64,000 bases of DNA, from NCBI GenBank assembly GCA_951804985.1, contig OX638133.1:52128791-52192790 (forward strand), written 5' to 3'. Positions 32,652 to 42,960 of the stretch are shown piece after piece. The position numbers were made by a program, and so were the translations under genes. The DNA is from Dryomyza anilis (taxonomy: Eukaryota; Arthropoda; Insecta; Diptera; Dryomyzidae). A model generated the notes under the pieces. It saw only the letters and a list, made by a program, of their open reading frames with translations. It ran no database searches and was not told where the DNA came from. Position 1 is the stretch's first letter; the number at the start of each line of letters is the position of its first letter.

Positions 32652-33741
32652 TTAGACCGTGTTTGGACCGCAGTAATATCTGGTTCTGGTTCTACTTAAA
32701 GCATCTGCGTTCAAATTCTGTTTACCTGGTTTGTAAGATATTTCGTAATCATATTCTGATAATTTATGCCTGAAACGGGCTAACCTTGATGTCTGATCTT
32801 TGAGATTTGCTGTGCTACGTAATGGTTGATGATCTGTATAAATTTGAAAATGTCGGCCTAGAAGATAAGCTCTAAAATTTTTCGTTGTCCAGACTATAGC
32901 TAAAAATTCCTTTTCAATGGTGGAGTAATTTTTTCTGGGTGGTGAAATTATTGATTCTTTTAGTTTAATAAATGAATTTTGACAATCATCGGTCCAAGTG
33001 AATTTAATATCCTTTCTAAGTAACTTATTAATTGGTAATGATAATTTTTCCATATTGTTTATAAATTTTCTGTAATAATTAATTAATCCCAAAAACGCTT
33101 GTACTTCTTTTTTATTTCTTGGTACCGGAATATTTTTCACGCATTGAACCTTTGAGGGGTCTGGCAGAGCACCTAGTTCCGAACATTTATGTCCTAAATA
33201 GACAACTTCGCGACGTAAAAAAAGACATTTTTCTGTATTTAATTTTAGATTGTGTTCCCTTAATTTCTGCAATACTCTACTCAACCTAACCTCATGTTCA
33301 GCTAAATTCTTTCCGTACACCACTATATCATCAAAATAAACAAAGCAATCCATACCCTGTAAACCTATTAATATGTGATTCATTATTCTTTGGAAAGTGG
33401 CTGGAGCCTCTGTTAAACCAAAAGGCATTCTGTTAAACTCGAAATGACCAAGACCTGTACTAAAAGCTGTTTTTTTCCTTATGCCCTTCTTCAACTAGTA
33501 TCTGATGATAACCACTTGCCAAGTCTAAAGTTGAAAAATAGCGACTGCGACCTAATTGGTCTAATATTTCGTCTTTTCGAGGAATCGGAAATACTTGTTT
33601 TATTGTCACATCCTTTAATTTACGGAAATCTATAACTAGCCTCCACTTTTTGTTACCGTTCTTGCCGCTCTTCTTAGAAACTAGCAACATCGGTGAATTC
33701 CAGGGTGATATGCTTGGCGATATAATGCCGTCATCCAACAT
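32652..33741 (-). pseudogene. Errantivirus reverse transcriptase/RNase H, copy B, RNase H deletion
   Basis: Minus strand. The RT is in two frames split at the same A-run as copy A (near 33476). The catalytic 'FVYFDDIVVYG' is intact. Within RNase H about 140 bases present in copy A are gone: 'KESIISPP' is joined to '[11 protein letters not shown]', removing the first catalytic Asp block. The junction (+ strand TTTTCTG|GGTGG, about 32936) shows little or no homology. The tail '[10 protein letters not shown]' to 'NADALSRT' is open. Confidence 0.88.
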
Positions 33742-34119
33742 TTTATTAACGTGTCTGTTGATTTCATCTCTATGAGTGTGTGGTAATTTGTATTGCTTTC
33801 GGTTTACCGGTGGCTGATTCCAGGCGTGTATGTTAATTCATCTCCGTGTATGTTAATTCATCTCCGTCTAAATGAAAAACATCATGATACGAAATTCACA
33901 GATTTTGTAAAAATGTAATTTCGTCTTTATTCAAGGTTTCATCAATTTTTATTTCCTCTAATTGTTAATTCTGTTTGTAATGTTTACTGAATTTATGCTA
34001 TTTATTGTAGAATTATTGGTATCCGATTCCTTATACTGATTGAAATTCTTTTTCTGTAGCATTTAATACGGACACAAACTTTATTTTCTAACATTCGATA
34101 TGCTTTCGCCCAAATATAC

Positions 34120-35142
34120 TTATGGACAAATTTCTTGTTTACGTATTAAGACGATTGGAATTTTTGTTTTTAAACGTAATGATACTATCTTTGCGGTTCT
34201 AGGTTCTACTTTTAATTCCTGATTTAGAAAAATATTTTCCATGTCTGTCCGTGTCCTCATGGGTAGTTGTATAGTATTGTTTTTATCTTTATTATAAAAT
34301 ATTAACTTCTTATCTATGGCATTTATTATGGACCTATTCCATATATTATCTCGTCCTATTATTCCATCAGCGGGTATTCCTTGTTCAAGTGCCACTACAT
34401 GCATCTTTAAACAGAACCACTCTATACTGTTGTGCTGAATATTTATTGTCCCTAAAGTCCTTACGCATACCCCAAAAGCACCACTAAAGTCCTTCTGAGT
34501 ATTTTTATCAAAACCCGGTAGTCGTATCATCGACCCCTCCTTTACTATACTAGCATCTGCTCCCGAATCTACCAGTAATAAGAGTTTTCCATTTTTAGCA
34601 TCCTCACAAGGTACTTCGATGAAAACATCACTTACATTAGGTAGTTTGAAACAGTCACCCTGCCTACTGCATATTATACGATTCTTTCTTTTACTAAACT
34701 CACTCATATGACGTCTAATCTTCTTATCATATTCTATTACGAAATTCTCAAAACTTTTTGATATTCTTGATAATATATTTTTTATTTTATACCCTACTGC
34801 TTCCTCTCCAAAGGTTCTCTTATACTTTTCATATTCTGCTAATTTTATTATTTTGTTCCCCAGTGTAATCGACACAATACCTATAAAGTGTATGATATAA
34901 ACTAATATTCCTACTACTGCATTACAAACCAAACACGGTGGCTCAACATATGTATCAACGGTCACTCCTGACGTTTGATGAACAATATTTTCACCCATTT
35001 TTTCCTCTCTCAACTTCTCCTTACACACCAAACACGGTGGCTCAACATATGTATCAACGGTCACTCTCGACGTTTGATGAACGATATTTTCCCACACGAT
35101 TTTTTGGTTGTTATTTGAAGCTGCGGTAGCAAATGTGATCAC
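34120..35142 (-). pseudogene. Errantivirus gag-pol linker and protease, copy B
   Basis: One open frame of 340 codons on the minus strand: a linker with a duplicated 33-residue unit (Cys-x2-Cys ends, 'VEPPCLVC'), a hydrophobic helix ('AVVGILVYIIHFIGIVSI'), a basic stretch, then an aspartic protease with 'LLLVDSGADASIVKEG' and 'GIIGRDNIWN'. Copy A has a single linker unit. The protease itself looks intact here. Pol normally follows gag by a frameshift; gag ends at 35300. Confidence 0.8.
34928..35095 (-). repeat. 99-bp in-frame tandem duplication in gag-pol linker
   Basis: The sequence starting ACCAAACACGGTGGCTC at 34928 recurs at 35027 (spacing 99 bases, 33 codons). Copy A of the provirus has it once. 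Confidence 0.85.
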
Positions 35143-35299
35143 AGGCTCCTTTGGCGTATGATCACTATTTCTACCTTTGACCTAACTTTACTAATGTTAA
35201 TGGGGCCCCAGCTTATTGGCCTTGACTGGGCCCGTGGTAGTTTCCCCTATTGTGAGCATTACTACCGTTTGGCACAACATTTTTCTTGGCGTGGCCCTA

Positions 35300-36970
35300 T
35301 TATGCCCTATTATTTCTGTATGTTCTATTAGGTTCGTTATAGTTATTACTGTTGTTATTTCTAAACGGATTATTATTTCTATTATTTTCATTACCATTAT
35401 TAATATTATTATTTCTATTATTACTAGTATTGCTGTCTTGCGGATTCTGATTTTGCTGCTGTTGGTGTTGATAGCCGTTATTCTGAAGTCCTCTATAACC
35501 CCCTTGGTACTGCTGATTCTGAAATGGTTGTTGTTGGTTCTCCTGGCGTTCTTCCAGTCTATTTGATCCACATCTCCAACTCGATTCATGTCCGTATTTC
35601 TCGCATTCTCTGCAAAATGGTGTATTTTTTCGCAAATAACAGTCATCCCTTGTGTGTCCTGGTCTTGTGTAAAATGAACAGACTGGCCCCTTTTTCATGG
35701 CACCCCCTATATTCCCATTATTTCTATTTTGTTGACTTTTACCCCTATCTTGTCGTGAATTTCTAATATCAGTTTCTTGATTATTTTTACTAACTGAGGT
35801 TCCATTCGGTCTTTTTTCAAAACTATACAGTTCCTCCGGTAATCTCGGCCCCCTCAGTATTGTGGCCTCTGCCCTTAACGCTTCGTCTAATAAATCATTT
35901 AAATTATCTGCCTTGCCACTCAACAGTAATATCTTTACAGTCGGGTCACTCACTCCCACTTTAAATGCTGTTAGCACAGAATTTAATAGTTCCGTGTTAA
36001 AAATGTCCGTTGGCAGGTTTTTCTTTTTATATATTGTATGGGCTATGTTATTTGCGTTCGACTGCAATACATCTAAACGCCTTGCAAACGCCCTTAAACT
36101 TTCCCCTCCACCTTGATATGCCTGTCTTATGTTGTATTGAACTGAATCTAATGTAGCCACCTTTAAATATGTGCTTTAGGGTAATTCAAAAAACTCATCT
36201 AAATCATCTATTTTCTTGATCCTCACTAATTCGTATGCATCTCCATCAAGACGCAGTTTAATACAAATCATGATTTCCTCCTGATTTTCTTCAGTTATTT
36301 TAAGGTTCGCTGCCTTACAACCGTCTATAAATCTAAGAAGCTCCGTTTTTAGGAACGGTGAATCTTCGCCTTTGAACACCGGGACCAGGTTTCGTACGCA
36401 TTTCGAAATATCGTCTGTAGGCATTTCAATTATTGTTCTATCTGTTGTTATGCTTTCTAAATTTTCTTCTATTCTTAAAGCTTCTTTATGGTATAACAAT
36501 GTTTCGTGTGCTAAGTTCACTTCCGCCTCTAAAAATCTGATTTTCGAATCCAATTCCCTTACTTTGTTATTTGCCTCTTCAACTGATTCGAATTCTAACC
36601 TTGGTTGTTGACGTAGTGCCCTAGCTACTGATTCATCAGAAATATCTTTATACTTCAACAATGCTCTTAATTTTTCGTTTTCCGCCTCTATACCGCAGGC
36701 GTGGTCTAACAACTCCTGTTTTTCTGCTAATTTATCGTTTATTTTTTTAGTTAATGCTGCAAATTCGCCTTTCCAGCCTTCTATCTCTTTTATTTTATTC
36801 TCACTTTTGTGTTCCAAGAAATATATTAATTCTTCGAACACGACATATACTCCTTCTACTTTAGAAAAAACCTTTGTGTTATTAACTTTATTTTTCATTA
36901 ATTGTAAATGTTCTTTATTATTTACTTCGAGGCTAATTTGAGCCCCCAATTTATCCGTAAACCTGTCCAA
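35300..36970 (-). pseudogene. Errantivirus gag, copy B, single in-frame stop
   Basis: Minus strand from ATG at 36970. Residues 1-264 include a long coiled-coil-like Glu/Lys/Leu segment and 'VRNLVPVFKGEDS', the start of a Ty3/gypsy capsid fold. After a lone TAA at 36176-36178 the same frame continues from 36160 with 'GESLRAFARRLDVLQSNAN', the capsid C-terminal domain. Two knuckle-like motifs follow near residues 160-190 of this part: the first has Tyr in place of its second Cys, the second is C-x2-C-x4-H-x5-C. The frame ends in a long Gln/Asn-rich tail at 35300. A single stop codon is the only visible break. Confidence 0.85.
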
Positions 36971-37142
36971 TTGCCCTAGTATGTTTCCGTATGCTAACTG
37001 TAATTATTCCAATTCCGCCATATATTTATCAACGACAAAAAAAATCCCAATTTATTTCCTAGAACACTCAACAGTTCTCGTGGCTCCACAATGTTAAAAA
37101 ATATTATAAATTGTTTTTGTTTTACGACCTCTTGATAATTTT

Positions 37143-37613
37143 AAGATATTGTCTTAACTTGCTCAAGATCCAGTCAGTACAAATTGGGTGTTTTGTACCA
37201 ACCAATAAAACAACAAACAATTGGCAAAATGCATTGAGTGGCAGATCGTACAGCTGTTTCAGAGGCAGCCAAGCCCCTTCATCAGCGATCTTTCTCTGCA
37301 GATTCTACATTTCAAGTCGCTAACATGCAAAAACTGCATCAACTCAAGTTTTTGCCAAAGTTTTTGCATTTTTGCTTTTGGTTCTTTCTTCAATGCACAT
37401 AATTCTTATTGTGTTCATTGGAAAAGGAAAACTTTAGCGACTTGAAATGTAGAATCTGCAGAGAAAGATCGCTGATGAAGGGGCTTGGCTGCCTCTGAAA
37501 CAGCTGTACGATCTGTCACTCAATGCATTTTGCCAATTGTTTGTTGTTTTATTGGTTGGTACAAAACACCCAATTTGTACTGACTGGACCTTGAGCACGT
37601 TAAGACAAAATCT
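37143..37613. repeat. Long inverted repeat (180-bp arms, 108-bp loop) in leader
   Basis: The left arm 37143-37323 and right arm 37432-37613 are reverse complements with only a handful of mismatches (for example AGTGGCAG versus CTGTCACT). Transcription would give a long near-perfect RNA hairpin. The repeat is not seen in copy A, whose leader is missing. It may be a foldback or inverted-terminal element inserted in the leader. Confidence 0.9.
37472..37517 (+). ncRNA. Hammerhead-core-like sequence in inverted repeat arm (candidate)
   Basis: CTGATGA, a 6-bp stem AGGGGC/GCCTCT (one wobble), GAAA, then ACAG...CTGT and GTC: this has the order and spacing of a hammerhead core with stems II and III. 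I cannot pair the flanks into stem I, and the other arm (minus strand, 37241-37285) has GCC instead of GTC. Low confidence; the consensus match may reflect descent from a Penelope-type terminal repeat. Confidence 0.3.
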
Positions 37614-38159
37614 TAATATAATAATTTTTTATAATTTTAAATCTGTTGACTAAAATCAGATATTTTATAATAATGTAAAATTTTTAACTAATTGACCATG
37701 TTATAAAAATAAAATAAAATATTTAAAATTTTCAAAATCTTTAAAATGTTATTTTATTCTCATTTAAATTTTAAAATGAAAATGATATTTTAAATGTTCT
37801 AAAATTTTTTAAATTTAAAAAAAAAATCAAAAATTCCGTTTCATATTAATTTTAGAAAACATTTAATTTACTTATCTGAGTTTAATATTAAATAAATTTC
37901 CTATTTTTTTTTTATTTCGTTTGTTATTTAATCTTTATTTATTTAATTTCCATTTGTATATTTATTTATTCAATTTGTATTTATTACATTATTAAACACT
38001 GTAATAGTTATTTAAATTTTCTGCTGTTACTCACGTATTTTCAAAAGAAAAATTAAATAATCACCATTTATTTTGTGATTTTTAGTCCTTTTCTTCCTTC
38101 TATCGTCCTTCTTCTCTCGGTCGCTGAGAGCGTTGTTTGAGAAACCGGCTGCGCCAAAA

Positions 38160-38770
38160 TGTTGAATGTTAAAAGTCCTTCTACTAGGACTTTAATTTCC
38201 TTGATCCTTTTTATACTTACTGAGTCCTTTTTACTTTCTTTATATTATTTAAAACAACCGGGTCTTTTTTACTTTAAGAAACTTTATTTCGCTTTAAAAG
38301 TTGGTTACACTTATACTTAACATTTATTTGTACACACTTCAGCTTATCGGAATCAATTGATTCTTAGTCTATAATTAACTTCTACATAACACCTCGTAAT
38401 TTTATAATTTCACAATAAATTGAGTAATTTCATCATGCTAAAATAACTTAGTCAGCGTATTTATAATTTCACAATAAATTGAGTACTTTCATCATTCTAA
38501 AATAACTAAGTCAGCATTTATTTGTGTGATCTGAGTGACCTATTTAACGTGGGCGTGTATACCTGTGCTATGTTAAGCGGTGTGCGCCAAGACAATTAAA
38601 TGCTGTTTGTGTTTAACATGCATAATGCTTAACCCTAAAAGTATGCCGTAAAGAAAAATATACTGGTAATGTTATGTTGTGGATCATGAGCACGTTGTAA
38701 GTTCCACGATTATGATACACAACAGTGGATCATATGTAAGCTGTGAACTCTACGATTATGATACACAACA
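38160..38770 (-). repeat. Errantivirus 5' LTR of copy B
   Basis: 611 bp, from TGTTGAATG (plus strand) to ATACACAACA. U3 holds direct repeats of 46 bp (38679-38724, 38725-38770) and of 59 bp (38401-38459, 38460-38518). The right edge abuts a BEL/Pao LTR fragment, cutting it in the middle, so the provirus inserted into or recombined with that LTR. Confidence 0.88.
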
Positions 38771-39847
38771 GATGGAAGATCATCATTAAAACACATGAGT
38801 GCGAATGAGATGCCAATAGCATGCGTCATTCACGAAACGAGTAGAAGGTTCTCGAACATGTCGAAGCTTGTCGAAATGAAGTATATAAGTGCACCACATC
38901 TGAGGCGCAGCACTTCAGTAGTAATTATGAAGTGGTCGAGTACGTCTTTTGTGAGAACAATGTCAAGTTAAATAGTGGACATGCAGCATGTTGAGGCGCA
39001 CAGTTTATACAAAATAATATTAATATTTACTTTGATATTTTTTGTTCATAATTTTTGTTGTTGATTTTTATGTCAATTAATTTTAATATTAGAAAATAAA
39101 ACAGCAATTTTTACGAACACGAATTCTTATAAAAGGAAACATTTGTTGCATATTTATTTATAATCGGAACATTTGATCCTTCGAGGCATTGTTTTGTACC
39201 GCATATTTGGTGAGCGTATCCTAATCTTAATCTGTAAATATATATCGTAGTATTTATATGAGCATACGGATTAAATAAATTGTCTGCAAATCAGAGCATT
39301 TTAAATATTTTTAGCCAGTGCAACTAAAATGTTTGTATATATGGCATTATCTTAATGGATTATTAGTCAGTGCGACTATGTATATTTAACTCTTTCAAAG
39401 CATTAGTCAGTGCGACTAAGGATATTTAACTTTATTTAAAGATGAGTCAGTGCGACTAACAAACTAGAGCGAATATGTATTAGTCAGTGCGACTAATGTT
39501 ATAAATGGTCAGTGCGACTAATGTTTTAAATGGTCAATGCGACTAACGATATAAATAGTCAGAGCGACTAATACTGAAATATCAGAGAATTTATTTGTAA
39601 ATGAATTAGTTAATGCATATTCATTCTAAGTTTCTTAGATCAAATTATTAATATGCATATTTTTAGGATATATAATAAAAGCAAAGAATCATGCGCAGAT
39701 CAAGACGAGTAATTGCAAGACGTAATGAAGTTTGTAGGAATATTGACGTTTTAGAACTGCCAAGGTCGCAAGAAACTACAGGCAATGCCGAATCACATGC
39801 AGCGCACGGACAAGGAAAGCGTAGTCGTTTTCATCAGGATTTAAGTG
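38771..39847 (+). mobile_element. BEL/Pao element fragment 1: partial LTR, leader, start of gag
   Basis: Matches 45173-46135 (fragment 2) closely in the LTR part (38771-39171, ending AATCGGAACA), primer site region, leader and the first 53 codons of gag. The match stops abruptly at 39847 (GATTTAAGTG). The LTR lacks about its first 115 bases, where the errantivirus LTR begins. Confidence 0.85.
39312..39574 (+). repeat. Array of eight hairpin-forming repeats in BEL leader
   Basis: Eight copies of TTAGTCAGTGCGACTAA or close variants at irregular spacing of about 24-50 bases (near 39313, 39363, 39402, 39443, 39480, 39506, 39531 and 39556). Each copy is itself an inverted repeat: TTAGTC / GACTAA with a 5-base loop. 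The array lies between primer site and gag. Similar arrays in the gypsy leader bind an insulator protein, but this motif is different and I do not know a binder. Confidence 0.9.
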
Positions 39848-39858
39848 TGGAATGTCTC
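39691..39858 (+). pseudogene. BEL/Pao gag N-terminal fragment 1
   Basis: Opens MRRSRRVIARRNEVCRNID and matches the gag start at 45978. The frame runs into unrelated sequence and a stop after about 55 codons. Confidence 0.7.
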
Positions 39859-40560
39859 TAAACAAAAAGTTTTACTTAATACAAAAAATGTTAAAATGAA
39901 TACAATTCCAATTTTTAAAATGCAAGACTCTTGTCTACAAATTTTTGATTCTTGTTTTATTTTGATTTCGCCTTTATTTGATAGTGGAACTAATTCCGAA
40001 AATGGTTTTGTTAAATAGGGTCTAGTTTTTAAGATTATTAAGTTTTAATTATTTTTCTCTCCTTTTATTTTTAATAGTCGAACCAAAAACAATAATGTAT
40101 TTATCATTTCGTTGTTAGACGTACAAAACCATGCGCTACTATATATTTTTTTTAAATGCCGATGAAATATAACCAAGGGAAATTCAAAACTTTACATTAA
40201 ATTTAAAATTTTATGAATAAAAAACAATATTACTTGACGAAAAAAAGATAAACATTATTGTTATGCCATTTGTTCAACGCCATGTATAATATTTAAAATG
40301 AAAATTATGGAAATAAATTAAGACTCGAGTTTTCGAGTCTCAACTTCTCATTATGAAATTTTGGAAAATATATAAAAATATTGATTTTTTAAAAATAAAT
40401 TAATAAATTTTTAACCAAGAATAAATGGTAATCTTGGTAATCTTGCTTCCGTTCTTTAATATAATAATCATTTTAACGCCTGAAAATAAAATATTGTAAA
40501 CATTTTTCAATTCTTATAAATATATTTTTCTTATATTATTTAAAAATTCTTCGCGGGCCG
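39848..40560. other. AT-rich DNA, no gene seen
   Basis: No supported reading frame or repeat. A short perfect palindrome GACTCGAGTTTTCGAGTC occurs at about 40322-40339. Confidence 0.5.
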
Positions 40561-42960
40561 CACAGATATATTATTTTTTTTACAAGTTAACCAACGCTTA
40601 GGGGATGCCCCCTATTCATGCAATGCATAGTGTTGATCGTAAGAAAGGATTATAGGTAAGAGGAGGGAGGAAAGATAGAGTAGTGTCGGTGAATATTTGA
40701 TTTGAACTTGCCAATATCAAAAATATCGGGAAAAACAGACGCAGGGAGATTATTCCACAAACGTATCCTGCGACTGAAGAACGAATTCTCTCGGTAATGC
40801 GTGGATCTATTGAGAGCCGAGTGAACTACGAAGGGGTGGGCTTGGTTCGATGCCCGAGTAGAACGAGAGGACACACGACCTGGTGGAATCAGGCCATGTA
40901 TTTCCCTCGAACACTTACCATTGTATAAAACAGGCTTACACACCCTACGGTCCTTCGGTGCTCAAGAGAACCAATCCCCTATTAAATATATTGCACGTTG
41001 TTGGATTCGATCCAGGAACTCCAAAGAAGATTTCGAAGCCCCTGCCCATATGAGCGAATTGTATTCCATCTTAGGCCGAATATAGGTGGTGTAGACAGTG
41101 CGCAAGTCAGCAGGAGTGAAGTATGTCTTACACCGTTTTAAAAAACCGAGGCACTTGGCCGCCTCTTTCGACACGTCAAATATGTGATCATTCCAACGGA
41201 GATCACATTGAATTGATATGCCCAGAACGTCAAGAGCAACTGACTCTGCAATATCCACAGCACCCATATTAAGGGGAGGTAGGGTTGAATCCATTCTTTT
41301 GTGAGAAAACAGACAACATTGGGTCTTGCATGGGTCGTGCATTAAAATCAACTCTATTTGCAAGACCCCACTCGGAGATTATTTTGAGGTCATTATTGAG
41401 TGTGTCATTCATAGTGTGTCTTTTACTCTCAATCTCCAAAGAGGTTGGGCGCTTTTTGAACGAGTATGCATGACAAATATTGCTATCATCTGCAAAGGAA
41501 TGAATTGGGTTCTGGGTCAATGACAGAAGGTCATTGATAAATACCAGAAATAGGTACGGGGATAGGACGGAAACCTGCGGAACTCCAGAATTGATGAAAT
41601 GTTGTGCCGAAAGAACACCATCCATCGCAACTCGTATTGAACGACCCTGGAGAAAACTCGATATCAATCGAGTAAAAGATTCACCGACACCATATGCAAT
41701 TAGTTTTGAAACGAGGGCTTTATGCCACACTCGATCAAAAGCCTTGGAAATATCAAGAGCAACAGCCTTGCTCTCCCCGAAAAGGTGAACACAATTATTC
41801 CACTTTTCAGAGAGGACCGCCATCAAGTCACCTGTTGATTTGGTCCTACGGAAACCGTATTGTCGGTCACTGAGCAATTCGTTGTGCTCAAGATAGTTCA
41901 CAAAGTGGAAGTTAATTACGCTCTCCATTACCTTGGAGAGTGCAGAGCATATTGCAATAGGTCGGTAATTGGCAGGGTTCGTAGCCTCGCCCTTTTTCGG
42001 AACTGGCTGGACATTGGCAACCTTCCAACAAGATGGAAAAACTCCTGTCGTGTAGGAGATGTTGAAAAGGTTACGCAACGGAAAGCCAGCGTTGACGCGC
42101 ACTTCTTCAACACATGGGCAGATATGCCATCTGGCCCAGAGGCTTTGTTAATGTTGAGGTTTGCTAAAACCTTTTTAACTGCCCGAGTTCGAAAATGTAT
42201 CTCCGGCATTGCAGAAGAAACAAAATCGACGACAGGCAGTGGTTGATTACTATCTGGGAGCGTTATTTCCAAATAATTCTGCCAAGAGATTAGCTTTATC
42301 AACCGGGTCAGTGAAGGTCTGGCCATTCATACTAAGAGTTGGAGTAGACGATGTCGTCTGATTCTTCACCCTTTTTACAAATGACCAGAAATTTTTACTA
42401 CCCCTGTGATAGAGTACGACCTTTTTGCGCGCGTTTTGTTCGTCAAGAAACTTTTCGCGCGAGATCACGGCATTACAGCGATTCCTAGCTTGTATACGAA
42501 GTCTTTCAGTATCAGCATTCTTGTTAGAACGCCAAGTCTGAAAGGCTTCCTCTTTCGACCTGACCGCAATTCTGCAAGTCTCATTAAACCAAGAGTGGTC
42601 CTTAGGTTTAAAGCTAATTTTTTTAGAAGGTATGAAGGACCGCATACCTAATAAAATAATATTTTGTACCATTAAAGCCGCAGCATTTATGTATCTGTCA
42701 GCGAAACACAATTTCCAATTAAAGTTGCCAAAAAAATCATTTAACGCAACCCAATTTGCTTTTTCGTAAAGCCATACAGTCCTCTTCGGGGCTTTAATCG
42801 ACGAGGCGCGTAAACTAGAATACGAAAACTCAGCGGAAACAGTACAGTGGTCGGAATTACCAAGAGGTGCAAGGACTTTTACATCATATTTTTCATGACG
42901 TGAAGTCAGAAAAAGGTCTAGGACTTTTGGGCTTTGATTTGTGCGGCAGATGAAACAAAC
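40561..42960 (-). mobile_element. CR1/Jockey-type non-LTR retrotransposon, 5' truncated
   Basis: Minus strand. The C-terminal end of an endonuclease ('NSDHCTV', about 42830-42870) is followed by a reverse transcriptase in several frames, then a C-terminal region and a 3' end near 40565. 5' truncation is at about 42960. Many frameshifts are present. Confidence 0.8.
40650..42711 (-). pseudogene. LINE reverse transcriptase (CR1/Jockey-type), frameshifted
   Basis: Minus strand. 42711-42250 is the region before RT ('HSWFNETCRIAVRSKEEAF'). 42326-41928 holds 'INKASGPDGISAHVLKK'. 42102-41269 carries 'VQPVPKKGEATNPANYRPI', 'GFRRTKSTGDLM', 'VALDISKAFDRVWH' (catalytic Asp) and 'HSFADDSNICHAY' (catalytic pair). 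'GVPQVSVLSP' differs from the usual GVPQG by Gly to Val. 41363-40962 gives the thumb ('YIRPKMEYNSLIWAG'), and 40943-40650 the tail ('HYRENSFFSRRIRLWNNLP'). At least four frame changes make it a pseudogene. The clade is my estimate; an alignment would settle it. Confidence 0.8.

Larger units (their letters stand above)
28043..38159 (-). mobile_element. Errantivirus-like provirus, copy B (internal region)
   Basis: The internal region lies between two LTRs (27427-28042 and 38160-38770). In minus-strand order: primer binding site, 1.2-kb leader, gag, gag-pol linker, protease, RT/RNase H, integrase, 1.2-kb spacer, env, polypurine tract. It is inactive: stop in gag (36176-36178), RT frameshift, a 140-base RNase H deletion, shortened integrase core with an extra stop, broken env. 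Just inside the right LTR, minus-strand TGGCGCAGCCGG (about 38145-38157) resembles the tRNA-Ser-type primer site of 17.6/297-like elements. Confidence 0.88.
36971..38159 (-). other. Errantivirus 5' leader, copy B, with long hairpin and AT-rich stretch
   Basis: About 1.2 kb between gag start and primer binding site. 37143-37613 is a large inverted repeat (listed separately). 37614-38080 is extremely A/T-rich, with nothing recognised. 38081-38150 is GC-richer, next to the primer site. Confidence 0.6.

Noticed and set aside
35216..35566. Plus-strand hydrophobic frame opposite gag
   Set aside because: It is the shadow of the Asn/Gln-rich minus-strand gag tail (complementary codons give Ile/Val/Leu).
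39312..39574. CRISPR-like array (short repeats with variable spacers)
   Set aside because: The spacing is irregular, units vary, the array sits in the leader of a eukaryotic retrotransposon, and no cas genes or prokaryotic context exist.
41285..42651. Plus-strand frames in the LINE region
   Set aside because: They are shadows of the minus-strand reverse transcriptase, which has all expected motifs.
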